From NCBI RefSeq assembly GCF_000300195.1, contig NZ_AMQH01000006.1:186001-250000 (forward strand): a DNA stretch of 64,000 nt, written 5' to 3'. The position numbers and the translations under genes are program-made. The notes under the pieces were generated by a model, which had not been told where the DNA came from, searched no databases, and saw only the letters and a list, made by a program, of their open reading frames with translations. Source of the stretch: Clostridium tunisiense TJ (GTDB taxonomy: Bacteria > Bacillota > Clostridia > Clostridiales > Clostridiaceae). Below are positions 38,947 through 49,844 of this stretch, in pieces; positions within the stretch are counted from its first letter, which is position 1, and each line of letters opens with the position of its first letter.

Positions 38947-39711
38947 CTATACTCCACCGAATCTTCTATTTCTATTTTGATAATCACTAATAGCTTTACG
39001 AAGATCTCCTTCGGTGAAATCAGGCCAATTAATGTTCGAAAACCAAAATTCCGAATAAGCACTTTGCCACAGAAGATAATTACTTAACCTTAGTTCTCCA
39101 CTAGGTCTGATAACTATATCTGGATCAGGCATACCCCGTGTATAAAGATGCTCTGAAATTAATTTCTCACCTATATCTTCAAGGTTTATTTCTTTATTTA
39201 AAAGCTCCTGTGCAATTTCTCTTACACCGCTAACAATTTCATCTCTACCGCCATAATTCAGCGCGATATTTAGGGTTAATCCTCTATTATTTTTAGTTTT
39301 TTCCTTAGCAGACTCTATAGATTGCTGACATAGCTCTGGTAATTTGCTTACATCTCCAATAACATTAAATACCACTTCATTCTTATGCAATTCATCAATT
39401 TCTTTTCCTATAAATTCTACCACTAGTTTCATGAGGGCTGTTACTTCATCTTGTGGCCTCTTCCAGTTCTCAGTGGAAAAAGCATACAAAGTTAAGTATC
39501 TAACCCCTAGCTTACTACATTCCTTCACTATCTTTCTTATAGTATCCATCCCTGCCCTATGTCCCATGGTTCTAGGCAAACTTCTCTCCTTTGCCCATCT
39601 ACCATTGCCATCCATTATAATAGCAATATGAGCTGGAACATTATTTGCATCAATGATTATTTCTTGAGACTCCTTTTGTTTTCTCTTATTGTTATTAAAA
39701 AATAAGCCCAA
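38947..39711 (-). CDS. uppS: Undecaprenyl diphosphate synthase
   Basis: A 254-residue cis-prenyltransferase making the C55 lipid carrier for peptidoglycan. The catalytic aspartate is in IIMDGNGRWA, followed by RAGMD, and the substrate-binding block RPSGELRLSNYLLWQSAYSE lies near residue 205. The best start is TTG at 39709-39711: GGAGAG lies 7 bases upstream, whereas the ATG five codons earlier has no SD and overlaps the site. ATG at 39726 cannot be excluded. The frr terminator lies just upstream. Confidence 0.93.
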   Translation of the reverse strand: MGLFFNNNKRKQKESQEIIIDANNVPAHIAIIMDGNGRWAKERSLPRTMGHRAGMDTIRKIVKECSKLGVRYLTLYAFSTENWKRPQDEVTALMKLVVEFIGKEIDELHKNEVVFNVIGDVSKLPELCQQSIESAKEKTKNNRGLTLNIALNYGGRDEIVSGVREIAQELLNKEINLEDIGEKLISEHLYTRGMPDPDIVIRPSGELRLSNYLLWQSAYSEFWFSNINWPDFTEGDLRKAISDYQNRNRRFGGV

Positions 39712-39759
39712 ATATTTTCTCTCCATTTCTTATATCGAAATATATAACTTTTTATTAAT

Positions 39760-39783
39760 AAAACCTGCAGAAGTGCAGGTTTT
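39760..39783 (-). terminator. Terminator of frr
   Basis: Perfect 10-bp stem AAAACCTGCA / TGCAGGTTTT with a 4-base loop, 11 bases past the frr stop, followed by TTAATAAAAAG on the minus strand. Confidence 0.85.
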
Positions 39784-39794
39784 AATTAATATGC

Positions 39795-40352
39795 TTATAC
39801 AGATAAGATTTCACGCTCTTTAACTTCAACCATCTTATCTAATTCTTTTATAAACTTATCGGTTTCCTTTTGAATACTATCTTCTGCTTTTTTTGCTTCA
39901 TCTTCAGTAATTGTATTATCCTTTTTTAATGCTTTTATTTTATCATTAGCATCTCTTCTTATAGATCTTATAGCAACCTTAGCTTCTTCACCAGTCTTCT
40001 TAACATTTTTAACTAAGTTCTTTCTTGTTTCCTCAGTTAATTCTGGAACGATTAGTCTGATAACAGAACCATCACTTGTAGGATTTATTCCTAAATCTGA
40101 TTTTAAAATAGCTTTTTCAATATCCTTTATTGAGCTTTTATCCCATGGTTGAATTAATAGCACTCTTGGTTCTGGTGCTGAAACTCCACCTAATTGGTTA
40201 AGAGGCATCATACTTCCATAGCACTCAACTTGAATTCTATCTAGCATTGTTGGGTTTGCTCTTCCCGCTTTCATTGTTGCTAATTCAGCCTTAAATACTG
40301 AAATTGTTTTAGTCATTTTTTCGTCAGCATTTTTAATAATATCCTTTACCAT
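39795..40352 (-). CDS. frr: Ribosome recycling factor
   Basis: A 185-residue RRF that, with EF-G, splits post-termination ribosomes. The three-helix bundle and an alpha/beta domain are recognised by [17 protein letters not shown] (about 32-48), the [16 protein letters not shown] stretch (about 71-86) and the C-terminal [26 protein letters not shown]. It lies 14 bases after pyrH, in the rpsB-tsf-pyrH-frr cluster. Confidence 0.97.
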   Translation of the reverse strand: MVKDIIKNADEKMTKTISVFKAELATMKAGRANPTMLDRIQVECYGSMMPLNQLGGVSAPEPRVLLIQPWDKSSIKDIEKAILKSDLGINPTSDGSVIRLIVPELTEETRKNLVKNVKKTGEEAKVAIRSIRRDANDKIKALKKDNTITEDEAKKAEDSIQKETDKFIKELDKMVEVKEREILSV

Positions 40353-40366
40353 AGAATTCCCTCCAT

Positions 40367-41125
<759 letters not shown>

Positions 41126-41163
41126 TTACATCATTTACCTTGAAATTTATGTTATTTTAAAAA

Positions 41164-41184
41164 AAGAGAACACAGAGTTCTCTT
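41164..41184 (-). terminator. Terminator of tsf
   Basis: Stem AAGAGAAC / GTTCTCTT with a 5-base loop, 7 bases after the tsf stop. A T tract follows on the minus strand. Confidence 0.8.
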
Positions 41185-41191
41185 CTTTTAA

Positions 41192-42109
41192 TTATTTTCC
41201 TTGCATTTTTTGTACTTCTTCTGCAAAGTTATCTTCTTTCTTTTCGATTCCTTCTCCTCTTTCGAATCTAGCAAATCTTGTAACTGTTATTTCAGCACCG
41301 ATTTTCTTTGATTCTTCTTGAAGATATTTAGTAATAGTGTAGTCACCATTCTTAACCCAAACTTGCTCTATTAAACAAACTTCTTTATAATATTTGTTTA
41401 CTCTTCCCATAACCATTTTTTCAACAATATTTTCTGGTTTGCCTTCATTTAGAGCTTGAACTCTGTAGATTTCTTTTTCTTTTTCTAAAGCATCATTATC
41501 AACAGCATCTTTATTTAAGAATAATGGATTTGCTGCTGCAACTTGCATTGCAATATCCTTGCCAATTACAGCTAAAGCTGGATCTTGTTTTTCACAAGCT
41601 AATTCAACAAGAACTCCTATTTTTCCATTTCCATGAACATAGCTTTGAACTATTCCATTTTCAATAGCAAATCTTTCAAATCTTCTTACAGACATATTTT
41701 CACCAATTTTAGCGATTAATGCTGTAACAACTTCTTGTACTGTAACACTTTCATCTGCTATGTATTTTTGAGCTACTAATTCTTCTACTGTGCTAACATT
41801 TGATAATGCAACCATTTTTGCTACATTTTCTACTAGTACTTTAAATTCCTCATTTGCTGCAACGAAGTCAGTTTCGCAGTTAACTTCTACTACTGAACCT
41901 AGTTTCATATCTTCTGAAATGTATGTAGTTACTATACCTTCAGCCGCAATTCTACCAGCTTTCTTAGCCGCTGCTGCTAATCCCTTTTCTCTTAATACTT
42001 CAATTGCTTTTTCCATATCCCCATTAGTTTCATTAAGAGCTTTTTTGCAGTCCATCATTCCTGCTCCAGTTCTTTCTCTAAGCTCTTTAACCATTCCTGC
42101 AGTTATCAT
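41192..42109 (-). CDS. tsf: Elongation factor Ts
   Basis: A 305-residue EF-Ts, the guanine nucleotide exchange factor of EF-Tu. An N-terminal UBA-like domain ([25 protein letters not shown]), then the [10 protein letters not shown] signature near residue 80 that contacts EF-Tu. The start may be either of two adjacent ATGs; the second (42109) gives the usual MITA N-terminus and an 8-base SD spacing. It follows rpsB by about 130 bases. Confidence 0.97.
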   Translation of the reverse strand: MITAGMVKELRERTGAGMMDCKKALNETNGDMEKAIEVLREKGLAAAAKKAGRIAAEGIVTTYISEDMKLGSVVEVNCETDFVAANEEFKVLVENVAKMVALSNVSTVEELVAQKYIADESVTVQEVVTALIAKIGENMSVRRFERFAIENGIVQSYVHGNGKIGVLVELACEKQDPALAVIGKDIAMQVAAANPLFLNKDAVDNDALEKEKEIYRVQALNEGKPENIVEKMVMGRVNKYYKEVCLIEQVWVKNGDYTITKYLQEESKKIGAEITVTRFARFERGEGIEKKEDNFAEEVQKMQGK

Positions 42110-42237
42110 CATTATTCCTCCTCTTTATAACTAATTTAAAAGGTAAATGAAAGAAATCCTTCTCTCACCTACCTTATAAATTTATTTTCTGTTTACAACC
42201 ATAGATGAGGCTGTTTTTATTAATTCTTTAATTTCTA

Positions 42238-42939
42238 TTACTCAGCTATTTGCTCGCCTTGTCTTGCTTCGATTATAGCATCAGCTAATCTTTCAGTAAT
42301 TAATTTTACTGCTCTGATAGCATCATCGTTTCCTGGAATTACATAATCAACTTCATCTGGATCACAGTTAGTGTCAACTATTGCAATAACAGGTATTCCT
42401 AATATCTTAGCTTCTGATATAGCGTTTTTCTCTTTTCTTGGATCAACAACAAATAATGCTCCGATTTTCTTAGCATCCATGTTTCTGATTCCACCAAGGT
42501 TCTTCTCTAATTTTTCTCTCTCATTTTTAAGTTGAGTAACTTCTTTCTTTGGAAGAACTTCAAATATTCCATCCTCTTCCATTTTATCTAATTCTTCTAA
42601 TCTTCCGATTCTAGTTTTAATAGTTCTGAAGTTAGTTAACATTCCACCTAACCATCTGTTGTTAACAAAGTGCATGCTTGATCTTACAGCTTCTTCTTGA
42701 ATAGCTTCTTGAGCTTGTTTCTTTGTTCCTACAAATAGAATATCTTTTCCTTCTTCAGCTACTGATTTTATGAAATCATAAGCTTCATCTATTTTCTTCA
42801 CAGTTTTTTGTAAATCTATGATATAGATTCCGTTTCTCTCTGTGAATATGTATGGAGCCATTTTAGGGTTCCATCTTCTTGTTTGATGTCCAAAATGAAC
42901 ACCAGCTTCTAATAATTGTTTCATTGATATTACTGCCAT
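42238..42939 (-). CDS. rpsB: 30S ribosomal protein S2
   Basis: A 233-residue S2 ([26 protein letters not shown]-terminus in part, [15 protein letters not shown] near 86, and [20 protein letters not shown] near 187). It is a late-binding 30S protein needed for S1 or mRNA positioning. A strong promoter and a two-stem leader lie upstream. AGGAGG lies 11 bases before the ATG. Confidence 0.98.
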   Translation of the reverse strand: MAVISMKQLLEAGVHFGHQTRRWNPKMAPYIFTERNGIYIIDLQKTVKKIDEAYDFIKSVAEEGKDILFVGTKKQAQEAIQEEAVRSSMHFVNNRWLGGMLTNFRTIKTRIGRLEELDKMEEDGIFEVLPKKEVTQLKNEREKLEKNLGGIRNMDAKKIGALFVVDPRKEKNAISEAKILGIPVIAIVDTNCDPDEVDYVIPGNDDAIRAVKLITERLADAIIEARQGEQIAE

Positions 42940-42967
42940 TTTTAATATACCTCCTCGGTTTTACCTC

Positions 42968-43026
42968 CATTGCTTTCATTTCCATTGAAAACCTTATTAA
43001 GGCACCTTTCAATAAATAGAGCAATG
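42968..43026 (-). promoter_or_regulatory. Structured leader of rpsB
   Basis: In the minus-strand transcript CATTGCT (43020-43026) pairs with AGCAATG (42968-42974). Inside, ATTGAAA (43007-43013) pairs with TTTCAAT (42984-42990), capped by CCTT / AAGG. The structure ends about 30 bases before the start codon. By position it is a candidate S2 autoregulatory element; that is inference. Confidence 0.55.
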
Positions 43027-43048
43027 TGTGTATTTTCTTACCTTGTGT

Positions 43049-43077
43049 AGTATAACATAATTATACTTACTATTCAA
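43049..43077 (-). promoter_or_regulatory. Promoter of rpsB-tsf
   Basis: Minus-strand TTGAAT (43072-43077), 17-base spacer, TATACT (43049-43054). The predicted leader is about 100 bases and includes the rpsB stem structure. Confidence 0.82.
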
Positions 43078-43173
43078 TAAAAATTTTATAACCTTATGTA
43101 TTTTTCATTTACACCTATTAATTTACACATATTTCTTTTTTTTATACTTACAACCATAAAAATTATACAAAAA

Positions 43174-43200
43174 AAATAAGTGAGGTAACCCCACTTATTT
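43174..43200 (-). terminator. Terminator of codY
   Basis: Stem AAATAAGTG / CACTTATTT with inner GG / CC pairs, overlapping the codY stop. On the minus strand it is followed by TTTTGTATAATTT. Confidence 0.82.
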
Positions 43201-43968
43201 TAATTTATTTAATTCATCCATTAATTTGTCATTAAGTATTTTTATATGTGTTCCCTTCATTCCAAGAGATCTTGACTCAATAACTCCAGCACTTTCAAAC
43301 TTTCTTAAAGCATTAACAATAACTGATCTTGTGATTCCAACTTTATCAGCTATTTTAGAAGCAACTAAAAGACCTTCGCTTCCATCTAATTCATTAAATA
43401 TATGCTCTACTGCTTCAAGTTCAGAATAAGAAAGAGTTCCAATTGCTAATTGAACTATAGCTTTCTTTCTAGCTTCTTCTTCAATTAGATCATTTTTAGA
43501 TCTTAATATTTCAAGTCCTACTATAGTTGCACTATACTCTGCTAGTACTAAATCTTCTTCAGTAAAGGGACTTCCAAATCTAGCTAATAATAAAGTACCT
43601 AATCTTTCTCTGTTTCCATTGATAGGAACAATAGTAGTTAACTTATTGTCAAGTCCACATTCCTTACCATTCTCAAAAACACAAATACCTTTGCTTGGTA
43701 AATTTGATTTAGTTTCGTCTGCATTTAATAATTTAGCATTGTAGCTCTCTGGAAATCTCATACCAGATAGCACTTCATTTTTAACCTCATCGCATTCAAA
43801 TCCGCCTGATAAGTTAAACCCTAAAACTTTTCCTCTTCTGCTTATTATATAAACGTTACACTCTAGCACGTCACTTAACAATTTGCAAATATCATCAAAC
43901 ACTACTGGTTCAGTACCAGATTTTTGTAATATCTTATTTAATTTCCTAGTTTTTTCTAATAGTGACAA
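43195..43968 (-). CDS. codY: GTP-sensing global regulator CodY
   Basis: A 257-residue CodY, which senses branched-chain amino acids and GTP and represses stationary-phase, nutrient-uptake and often toxin or sporulation genes. N-terminal GAF domain (about 1-155) and a C-terminal winged HTH (about 195-245, [20 protein letters not shown] in part). It starts with TTG seven bases after AGGAGG, as the next ATG lies far inside. It lies next to topA; the trmFO, xerC and hslVU genes that separate them in Bacillus are missing. Confidence 0.97.
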   Translation of the reverse strand: MSLLEKTRKLNKILQKSGTEPVVFDDICKLLSDVLECNVYIISRRGKVLGFNLSGGFECDEVKNEVLSGMRFPESYNAKLLNADETKSNLPSKGICVFENGKECGLDNKLTTIVPINGNRERLGTLLLARFGSPFTEEDLVLAEYSATIVGLEILRSKNDLIEEEARKKAIVQLAIGTLSYSELEAVEHIFNELDGSEGLLVASKIADKVGITRSVIVNALRKFESAGVIESRSLGMKGTHIKILNDKLMDELNKLK

Positions 43969-44103
43969 TTTAATTCCTCCTATTCTTTATTAGGGTAATT
44001 CTTATTTCAATTAATTGTAATTCCAAATAATCTTTAGTGCTTTTGAAACAATTCAAAACATTTGTGTAATTGAAAATTTTTAGAATTGTATTTCCCTCAA
44101 ACT

Positions 44104-44132
44104 ATAATAACACAGTACTTTTATCATTTCAA
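44104..44132 (-). promoter_or_regulatory. Promoter of codY
   Basis: Minus-strand TTGAAA (44127-44132), 17-base spacer, TATTAT (44104-44109), about 130 bases before the TTG start. Confidence 0.65.
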
Positions 44133-44210
44133 CAAAATTATATTATTTTTCGACACATTTTGTCACATTTTCTTGTCTGTGCTAAGTTTTTTTAGTTTTG
44201 TAATTATTTA

Positions 44211-46292
44211 TTAACCATTTATTAATTTTTTATACTTGCAACTTTTATTACTGCATTCTAAATAATCACCTTTAGCCTTAGAATACCTCTTTAACATAAT
44301 TTCTCCACATTCTGGACATTTTTCTCCGCTAGGTTCATGCCAGCTTACAAAGTCACAATTTGGATAATTAGAGCAACCAAAAAAGGTTTTCCCCTTCTTA
44401 CTTCTTTTCTCTAAAACTGTTCCTTGACACTTAGGACATGGTGCTTCAACCTCACGAGCTAAAGGTTTTGTATTTTGACACTCTGGATAACCAGGACATG
44501 CAAGAAAATCTCCAAATCTTCCTTGCTTAATCACCATAAACTTTCCGCACTTGTCACACTTAACCTCTGATACTTTATCTTCAATAGTAATTTTAGCTAT
44601 TTCTTTTTCTGCAACTTCTATGGCAGCCTTTAAAGGTGTGAAAAAGTTGTCAACAATAGTTTTCCACTGCTCTGTACCTTCTTCAACTCTATCCAACTTA
44701 TCCTCCATAGCAGCTGTAAACTCTACATCTACAATTTGCTTAAAGTATTCACTCATCAAGTTATTAACTATAAATCCTAATTCTGTTGGGTCTAAAACCT
44801 TCTTATTTCTCTCCACATATTTTCTATCTAATAAAGTTGAAATAGTAGGAGAATACGTACTAGGACGTCCTATACCATTTTCTTCTAAAGTTTTTACTAA
44901 GGATGCTTCTGAAAACTTTGCAGGTGGCTGGGTAAAGTGTTGTTTACCTTCAACAGATTTTTTAATTAATATTTCCTGTTCTTCTAACTTAGGAATCTTA
45001 ACGCCTTCATCTTCATCCTCGTTCTCTCCAGCATAAACTTTAGTAAATCCATCAAATTTCACCTTATAGCCTGAAGCTTTAAAAGTATATGGCCCATTAT
45101 CAATATTTATAGAAGTAGAGTCTATTATAGAGGATGCCATTTGGCTAGCTACAAATCTATTCCATATTAGTGTATAAAGCTTATATTGATCATTATTTAA
45201 ACTTCCTTTAGCTATTTCAGGTGTAATTTCAAAATGAGTAGGTCTTACTGCTTCGTGAGCATCTTGGGCATTCTTTTTCCCTTTATATACTCTTTTAGTT
45301 TTTGGTAAATAAGCTTCACCAAAAGTATCTTTTACGAATTCTGAAACTATCTGTTGAGCTTCATCTGATACTCTCACCGAATCTGTTCTCATATAAGTAA
45401 TTAATCCCACGGTTCCAAAACCCTTAATTTCAATTCCTTCATAAAGTTGTTGTGCAGTGGACATAGTTTTTTTAGTTGAAAAGTTTATCTTTCTGTAGGC
45501 ATCCTGTTGCAAGGTACTTGTAGTAAAAGGTGGCAAAGGATTTTTAGTTTTTTCTGTAGTTTTAATGCTCTTAACTATAAAGTTATTGTTTTCCAAATCC
45601 TTTATTATTGCATTACTTTCCTTCTCAGTTTTTACCTCAATCTTTTTTCCATCTTTACCATGTAGTTTAATAATAAAACTATTGGTTTCTCCCTTTTTTT
45701 GTACCTTTCCTTCTACTGTCCAATACTCTTTAGGTATAAATTCGTTTATTTCCTTTTCTCTATCACAAATTATTCTAAGGGCTACAGATTGAACTCTTCC
45801 AGCACTTAACCCCCATTTTATTTTTCTCCATAGTATAGGGCTGATCTTATATCCTACTAATCTATCTAATACCCTTCTAGCTTGCTGGGCATTGTATACA
45901 TTCTCATTAATTGATCTTGGATTTTTTATGGCATTTTTCACTGCATTTTTAGTTATTTCATTAAATTCAATTCTGCATTTTTCTGTTTCATCAATTTTTA
46001 GCACCTTGGCTAGATGCCAAGATATAGCTTCTCCTTCTCTATCAGGGTCCGTTGCTAAATAAACTTTTTCACTTTTTTTAGCTTCTCTTTTTAATTTATC
46101 TAATAAATCACCTTTTCCCCTAATAGTAATGTACTTAGGTTCATAATTATTTTCCACATCAACACCAAGCTGACTTTTAGGTAAATCCCTTACATGTCCC
46201 ATGGATGCTTCAACAATGTAATTTTTACCTAAATACTTTTTTATTGTTTTTGCTTTAGCTGGTGATTCAACTATCACTAGTTTCTGACCCAT
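44211..46292 (-). CDS. topA: DNA topoisomerase I
   Basis: A 693-residue type IA topoisomerase that relaxes negative supercoils. Toprim domain (about 3-115, VIVESPAKAKTIKKYLG at the start), the active-site tyrosine in LITYMRTDSVR (about 300), and three C-terminal zinc-ribbon modules with Cys pairs (CDKCG, CPKCQ, CPECG) over the last 115 residues. Length is normal. AGGGG SD. It is between dprA and codY. Confidence 0.97.
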   Translation of the reverse strand: MGQKLVIVESPAKAKTIKKYLGKNYIVEASMGHVRDLPKSQLGVDVENNYEPKYITIRGKGDLLDKLKREAKKSEKVYLATDPDREGEAISWHLAKVLKIDETEKCRIEFNEITKNAVKNAIKNPRSINENVYNAQQARRVLDRLVGYKISPILWRKIKWGLSAGRVQSVALRIICDREKEINEFIPKEYWTVEGKVQKKGETNSFIIKLHGKDGKKIEVKTEKESNAIIKDLENNNFIVKSIKTTEKTKNPLPPFTTSTLQQDAYRKINFSTKKTMSTAQQLYEGIEIKGFGTVGLITYMRTDSVRVSDEAQQIVSEFVKDTFGEAYLPKTKRVYKGKKNAQDAHEAVRPTHFEITPEIAKGSLNNDQYKLYTLIWNRFVASQMASSIIDSTSINIDNGPYTFKASGYKVKFDGFTKVYAGENEDEDEGVKIPKLEEQEILIKKSVEGKQHFTQPPAKFSEASLVKTLEENGIGRPSTYSPTISTLLDRKYVERNKKVLDPTELGFIVNNLMSEYFKQIVDVEFTAAMEDKLDRVEEGTEQWKTIVDNFFTPLKAAIEVAEKEIAKITIEDKVSEVKCDKCGKFMVIKQGRFGDFLACPGYPECQNTKPLAREVEAPCPKCQGTVLEKRSKKGKTFFGCSNYPNCDFVSWHEPSGEKCPECGEIMLKRYSKAKGDYLECSNKSCKYKKLING

Positions 46293-46555
46293 CTTATCCC
46301 CTCCAGCATGTTATGCTATATAACTATTTATTTTATTTAAATTCTATGCTCATTTTTATTTACAACAAAGTCCAAAATACTACTATATCTTAGATTACCT
46401 TTTATATGGATGACTTTCAAGAAAAATTTAAAGAATATTCATAACTTATTAACACATTAAATTTCACTACTAGCTGAGCTTAAGTTTAAACTTATAGGTT
46501 ATTATATATACCCTTACTATGTCCAATGTGGGTATTTATATTTATGTCTATGCTT

Positions 46556-47650
46556 TTATATAGTATTATTGACCCTTACATAAAAGTTGCCATTTAAGCA
46601 TAGTATTTCATCTTTTAGTTGCATTTCAAATAATACCTCATATAATCGTTTTATGTCAATATTAGTTAATCTTATTATATCGTCTATATGTATGGGATTA
46701 CTGTTTATTACTTTGTATACTTCATCAGAAATATTACTTTTATTATTGCTTCCCTTATTACTAGTAATTTTATTACCTTTACTTTTAACTATACCTAACA
46801 AATTTAAAATATCCTGCGTTTCTGTAAGTACATGAGCACCCTCTTTAATTAGTTTATTTGTCCCTTTACTTTCCTCGGAAAATATGGATCCGGGTACTAC
46901 TAGAACATCTTTACCTTGTTCTAATGCTCTAGTTGCTGTTATTAGGGAACCACTTCTTTCTCCTGCCTCTGACACAATAACCAAATTGCTTAATCCACTA
47001 ATTATTCTGTTTCTCACTGGAAAATTCATTGGTCGTGGCTGAGTTCCAGGAGGAAATTCACTAATTACACATCCTCCACTAGAAATTATTTGATGATAAA
47101 GCTTTGAATTTTCCTTTGGATATATCACATCTACTCCACTACCTAATATGGCAGCAGTATATCCGCATCCCTCTAGAGCAGTTTGGTGAGCCACAGTATC
47201 GATTCCTTTAGCCATGCCACTTACAATATTAAGTTCATTTTCAAACAATACTTTTGTTATTATCTTAGTTATATCTCTCCCATAGACCGTACATCTTCTA
47301 GAACCAACAATAGATACATTTCTCCTAGTGCTAAGCTTTGAAATATCCCCTTTATAAAAAAGTGCAAAAGGACTATCATCCACAAGCTCTAAATTTTCAG
47401 GATAATCTTTTTCTCCTATTGTAACAATATTTATATTTTCCGTCCTAACTTTTTCCATAATATCATACAACCTTGGTAAATCAAAGGACTTAATTAGTCT
47501 GTTTAATACTTTATTATCTTCAGATATATAACTTTTATGTGCAACTACATAGTCTCTTATATTTTCTAAAGTTTCAAATTCTGATAAAAGTTTCAACTTT
47601 ATATTACTAGAAAGCTCTGTCACAGAAAACCATAGTTTTAATATATCCAT
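46556..47650 (-). CDS. dprA: DNA-processing protein DprA
   Basis: A 364-residue Smf/DprA that binds incoming single-stranded DNA and loads RecA in transformation. A SAM-like N-terminus, an extended Rossmann fold (SIVGSRRCTVYGRD, about 110; GERSGSLITATRALEQ, about 228; DVLVVPG), and a winged-helix DML1-like C-terminus. It follows comM by 72 bases. Both are competence proteins, though clostridia often keep them without known natural transformation. Confidence 0.94.
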   Translation of the reverse strand: MDILKLWFSVTELSSNIKLKLLSEFETLENIRDYVVAHKSYISEDNKVLNRLIKSFDLPRLYDIMEKVRTENINIVTIGEKDYPENLELVDDSPFALFYKGDISKLSTRRNVSIVGSRRCTVYGRDITKIITKVLFENELNIVSGMAKGIDTVAHQTALEGCGYTAAILGSGVDVIYPKENSKLYHQIISSGGCVISEFPPGTQPRPMNFPVRNRIISGLSNLVIVSEAGERSGSLITATRALEQGKDVLVVPGSIFSEESKGTNKLIKEGAHVLTETQDILNLLGIVKSKGNKITSNKGSNNKSNISDEVYKVINSNPIHIDDIIRLTNIDIKRLYEVLFEMQLKDEILCLNGNFYVRVNNTI

Positions 47651-47722
47651 ACATTATACCTCTTTACAAAACAATATATCTTGGTAAAATAATACTTTAA
47701 ATTTAGAGTTAGTAATTTTAAT

Positions 47723-49240
47723 TTATATAATATTTTCATCAATAAACTTCCTATATTGAAGGGCCTCTATTATATCCTTTTCATCTATATTTACCTTTTC
47801 ACTTAAATCTGCAATTGTTCTAGCCACCTTAAGTATTCTGCTATAAGCTCTTGTACTTAGGGAAAATTTATTGAAAGCTAACTCTAATACTTTATGGGAT
47901 TTTTCATTCAGCTTACAATACTTTTTTAAATGCTTCTCTCTCATCTGTGAATTACAAATTATACCTTCTTCTTTAAATCTTTCTTCTTGTAATTCCCTAG
48001 CTCTTTTCACCCTTTGCTTTATGTGTTCTGAAGTCTCAGTGTGTAAATTTTCATTTATCTCTTTGTAAGATATAGGATTAACTGGAGAGAAAATATCTAT
48101 CCTATCAAGTATAGGTCCTGAAAGCCTTGAAATATATCTTTTTACCTCATAGTCGGAGCACTTACACTTCTTCACATTAGTGCCGTAATATCCGCAGGGA
48201 CAAGGATTTAACGCCCCCACCAACATGAAATTAGCAGGGTATTTTATGGTTCCGCTTACTCTAGAAAGTTTAACCTCTCTTTCTTCCAAGGGTTGCCTCA
48301 AAACTTGTAAACAACTTTTATTGAACTCCAATATTTCATCCAAAAATAAAACTCCATTGTGTGCTAAGGAAACCTCTCCTGGGCTTGGATTTCTCCCTCC
48401 CCCAACTAGTGCAATAGATGTTATAGTATGGTGAGGATTTCGGAAAGGCCTACTATTTATTAAGCCTTCCTTATTAAAGCCTCCGCTTACACTATAAATT
48501 TTTGTAACCTCCAGAGCTTCATCATAGGTTAATTCTGGAAGAATAGAAATAATTCTTTGAGCTAACATGGTTTTCCCCGAACCTGGCGCTCCATGTAAAA
48601 GAATATTATGGTTTCCAGCTGCAGCTACCTCCATTGCTCTTTTTGAGGCTTGTTGTCCTATCACTTCATTAAAATCTAGTCCATTGCTAGCGTTTTTAAA
48701 CTCTTTATGATTTTTGTAGGGCATCATATCCTTATATCTTAGATACTCTACCACTTGGCTTAGCGTTTCTAAAGGGTATATGTGAGCATTCCTAATAATA
48801 CTACATTCTTCACGGTTTTCTCCTGGAATAATGTATTCATAAATACCACTATTAACCCCTTGAATTATAATGGGCAAGGCACCTTTAACCCTTTTCAAAT
48901 CTCCGCTTAGAGATAATTCTCCCATGAATAAATATTTGCCTACATCTTCTACAGCTATTTGATTAGTAGCTATTAAAATTCCTATAGCAATTGGTAAATC
49001 AAAGTGTGAACCTTCCTTTTTCAAATCAGCCGGGGCCAGATTTATTGTTATTCTACCTACTGGAAACTCAAATCCAGAATTAATTATAGCAGCTCTTACT
49101 CTCTCCTTAGACTCCTTTACAGCTATATCTCCTAACCCAACTATATTAAAGGTTGGTAATCCATAAGAAATATCTATTTCTACATTAACTATTACTCCTT
49201 CAACGCCAAAAAAAGTGGCACATAATATTTGTATCGCCAT
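47723..49240 (-). CDS. comM: ComM/YifB family Mg-chelatase-like AAA+ ATPase
   Basis: A 505-residue AAA+ protein. An N-terminal Lon-protease-like S5 domain (about 20-140, FDLPIAIGIL), Walker A GAPGSGKTM (about 216), a NPHHT and VLFLDEI Walker B, a zinc-ribbon segment NPCPCGYYG with further Cys (about 345-365), and a Mg_chelatase C-terminal domain. ComM is a hexameric helicase promoting branch migration in transformation. SD GAAGGTG. It is transcribed ahead of dprA. Confidence 0.93.
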   Translation of the reverse strand: MAIQILCATFFGVEGVIVNVEIDISYGLPTFNIVGLGDIAVKESKERVRAAIINSGFEFPVGRITINLAPADLKKEGSHFDLPIAIGILIATNQIAVEDVGKYLFMGELSLSGDLKRVKGALPIIIQGVNSGIYEYIIPGENREECSIIRNAHIYPLETLSQVVEYLRYKDMMPYKNHKEFKNASNGLDFNEVIGQQASKRAMEVAAAGNHNILLHGAPGSGKTMLAQRIISILPELTYDEALEVTKIYSVSGGFNKEGLINSRPFRNPHHTITSIALVGGGRNPSPGEVSLAHNGVLFLDEILEFNKSCLQVLRQPLEEREVKLSRVSGTIKYPANFMLVGALNPCPCGYYGTNVKKCKCSDYEVKRYISRLSGPILDRIDIFSPVNPISYKEINENLHTETSEHIKQRVKRARELQEERFKEEGIICNSQMREKHLKKYCKLNEKSHKVLELAFNKFSLSTRAYSRILKVARTIADLSEKVNIDEKDIIEALQYRKFIDENII

Positions 49241-49844
49241 AATAATTTCACCTTCTCATATTTATAACGTAATTATTGCCAAATATATATTCTGTAAACC
49301 CACAAATACCTCAGTATGTAAATAAATTTATATTTATATCTTTTTAAGAATATATGGATATGAAGTATTTATGCGGCTTCAGCCACTTTTAAGATATTGT
49401 ATTTGGCTAAAACCTAAGTAATTAATGTAGGAAGGCTATAAATTAATTCCCTTAGTAAGGGTATAATAATTTTAATGAACTTTTTTATTAATCTTTGAAA
49501 TCTTTACTTTTGCTTAAAATTTATATAGCTACTCTATACTCTGACCCATTAAGAATCTTGAAAGCCCTGATGAGATTTTTTTGTTTTTATTATAGTTTTT
49601 TTGCGTAAATCTTTATATTAAAAGCAAGCAATTATTTCTGTAAGCACCAATACAATTAATGGAAATAATTCTTGAAACTTACACCACATTGGTTTAATAT
49701 TAGATTATAGGAAACTAATTTCAATTGGTGAATTGTAGATAAGACTAAATAGGTTTTCTTAAAAATTTTCAGGCATTCACATATTAAAAATTAATTTTCA
49801 AATCCTGGATTAACAAATTTGTAACCATAAGAAAGGATGGTTCA
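49241..49844. other. Divergent intergenic region between comM and yraN
   Basis: About 600 bases with no supportable gene. It must contain the divergent promoters of comM and yraN. Small palindromes are GGCT-TC-AGCC (near 49376) and CCCTTA-G-TAAGGG (49449-49461), the latter followed by T-rich sequence. No copy of the dispersed repeat is visible. Confidence 0.5.

Noticed and set aside
44020-44110. CodY-box autoregulation upstream of codY
   Set aside because: Segments resembling AATTTTC-x-GAAAATT have several mismatches; too weak to call in AT-rich DNA.
44551-45036. Plus-strand 161-codon open frame inside topA
   Set aside because: Antisense shadow of topA; composition reflects complement of Lys/Glu-rich codons.
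46508-46535. Hairpin ATACCC / GGGTAT downstream of dprA as a terminator
   Set aside because: Short stem with a long loop and no real T tract; left uncalled.
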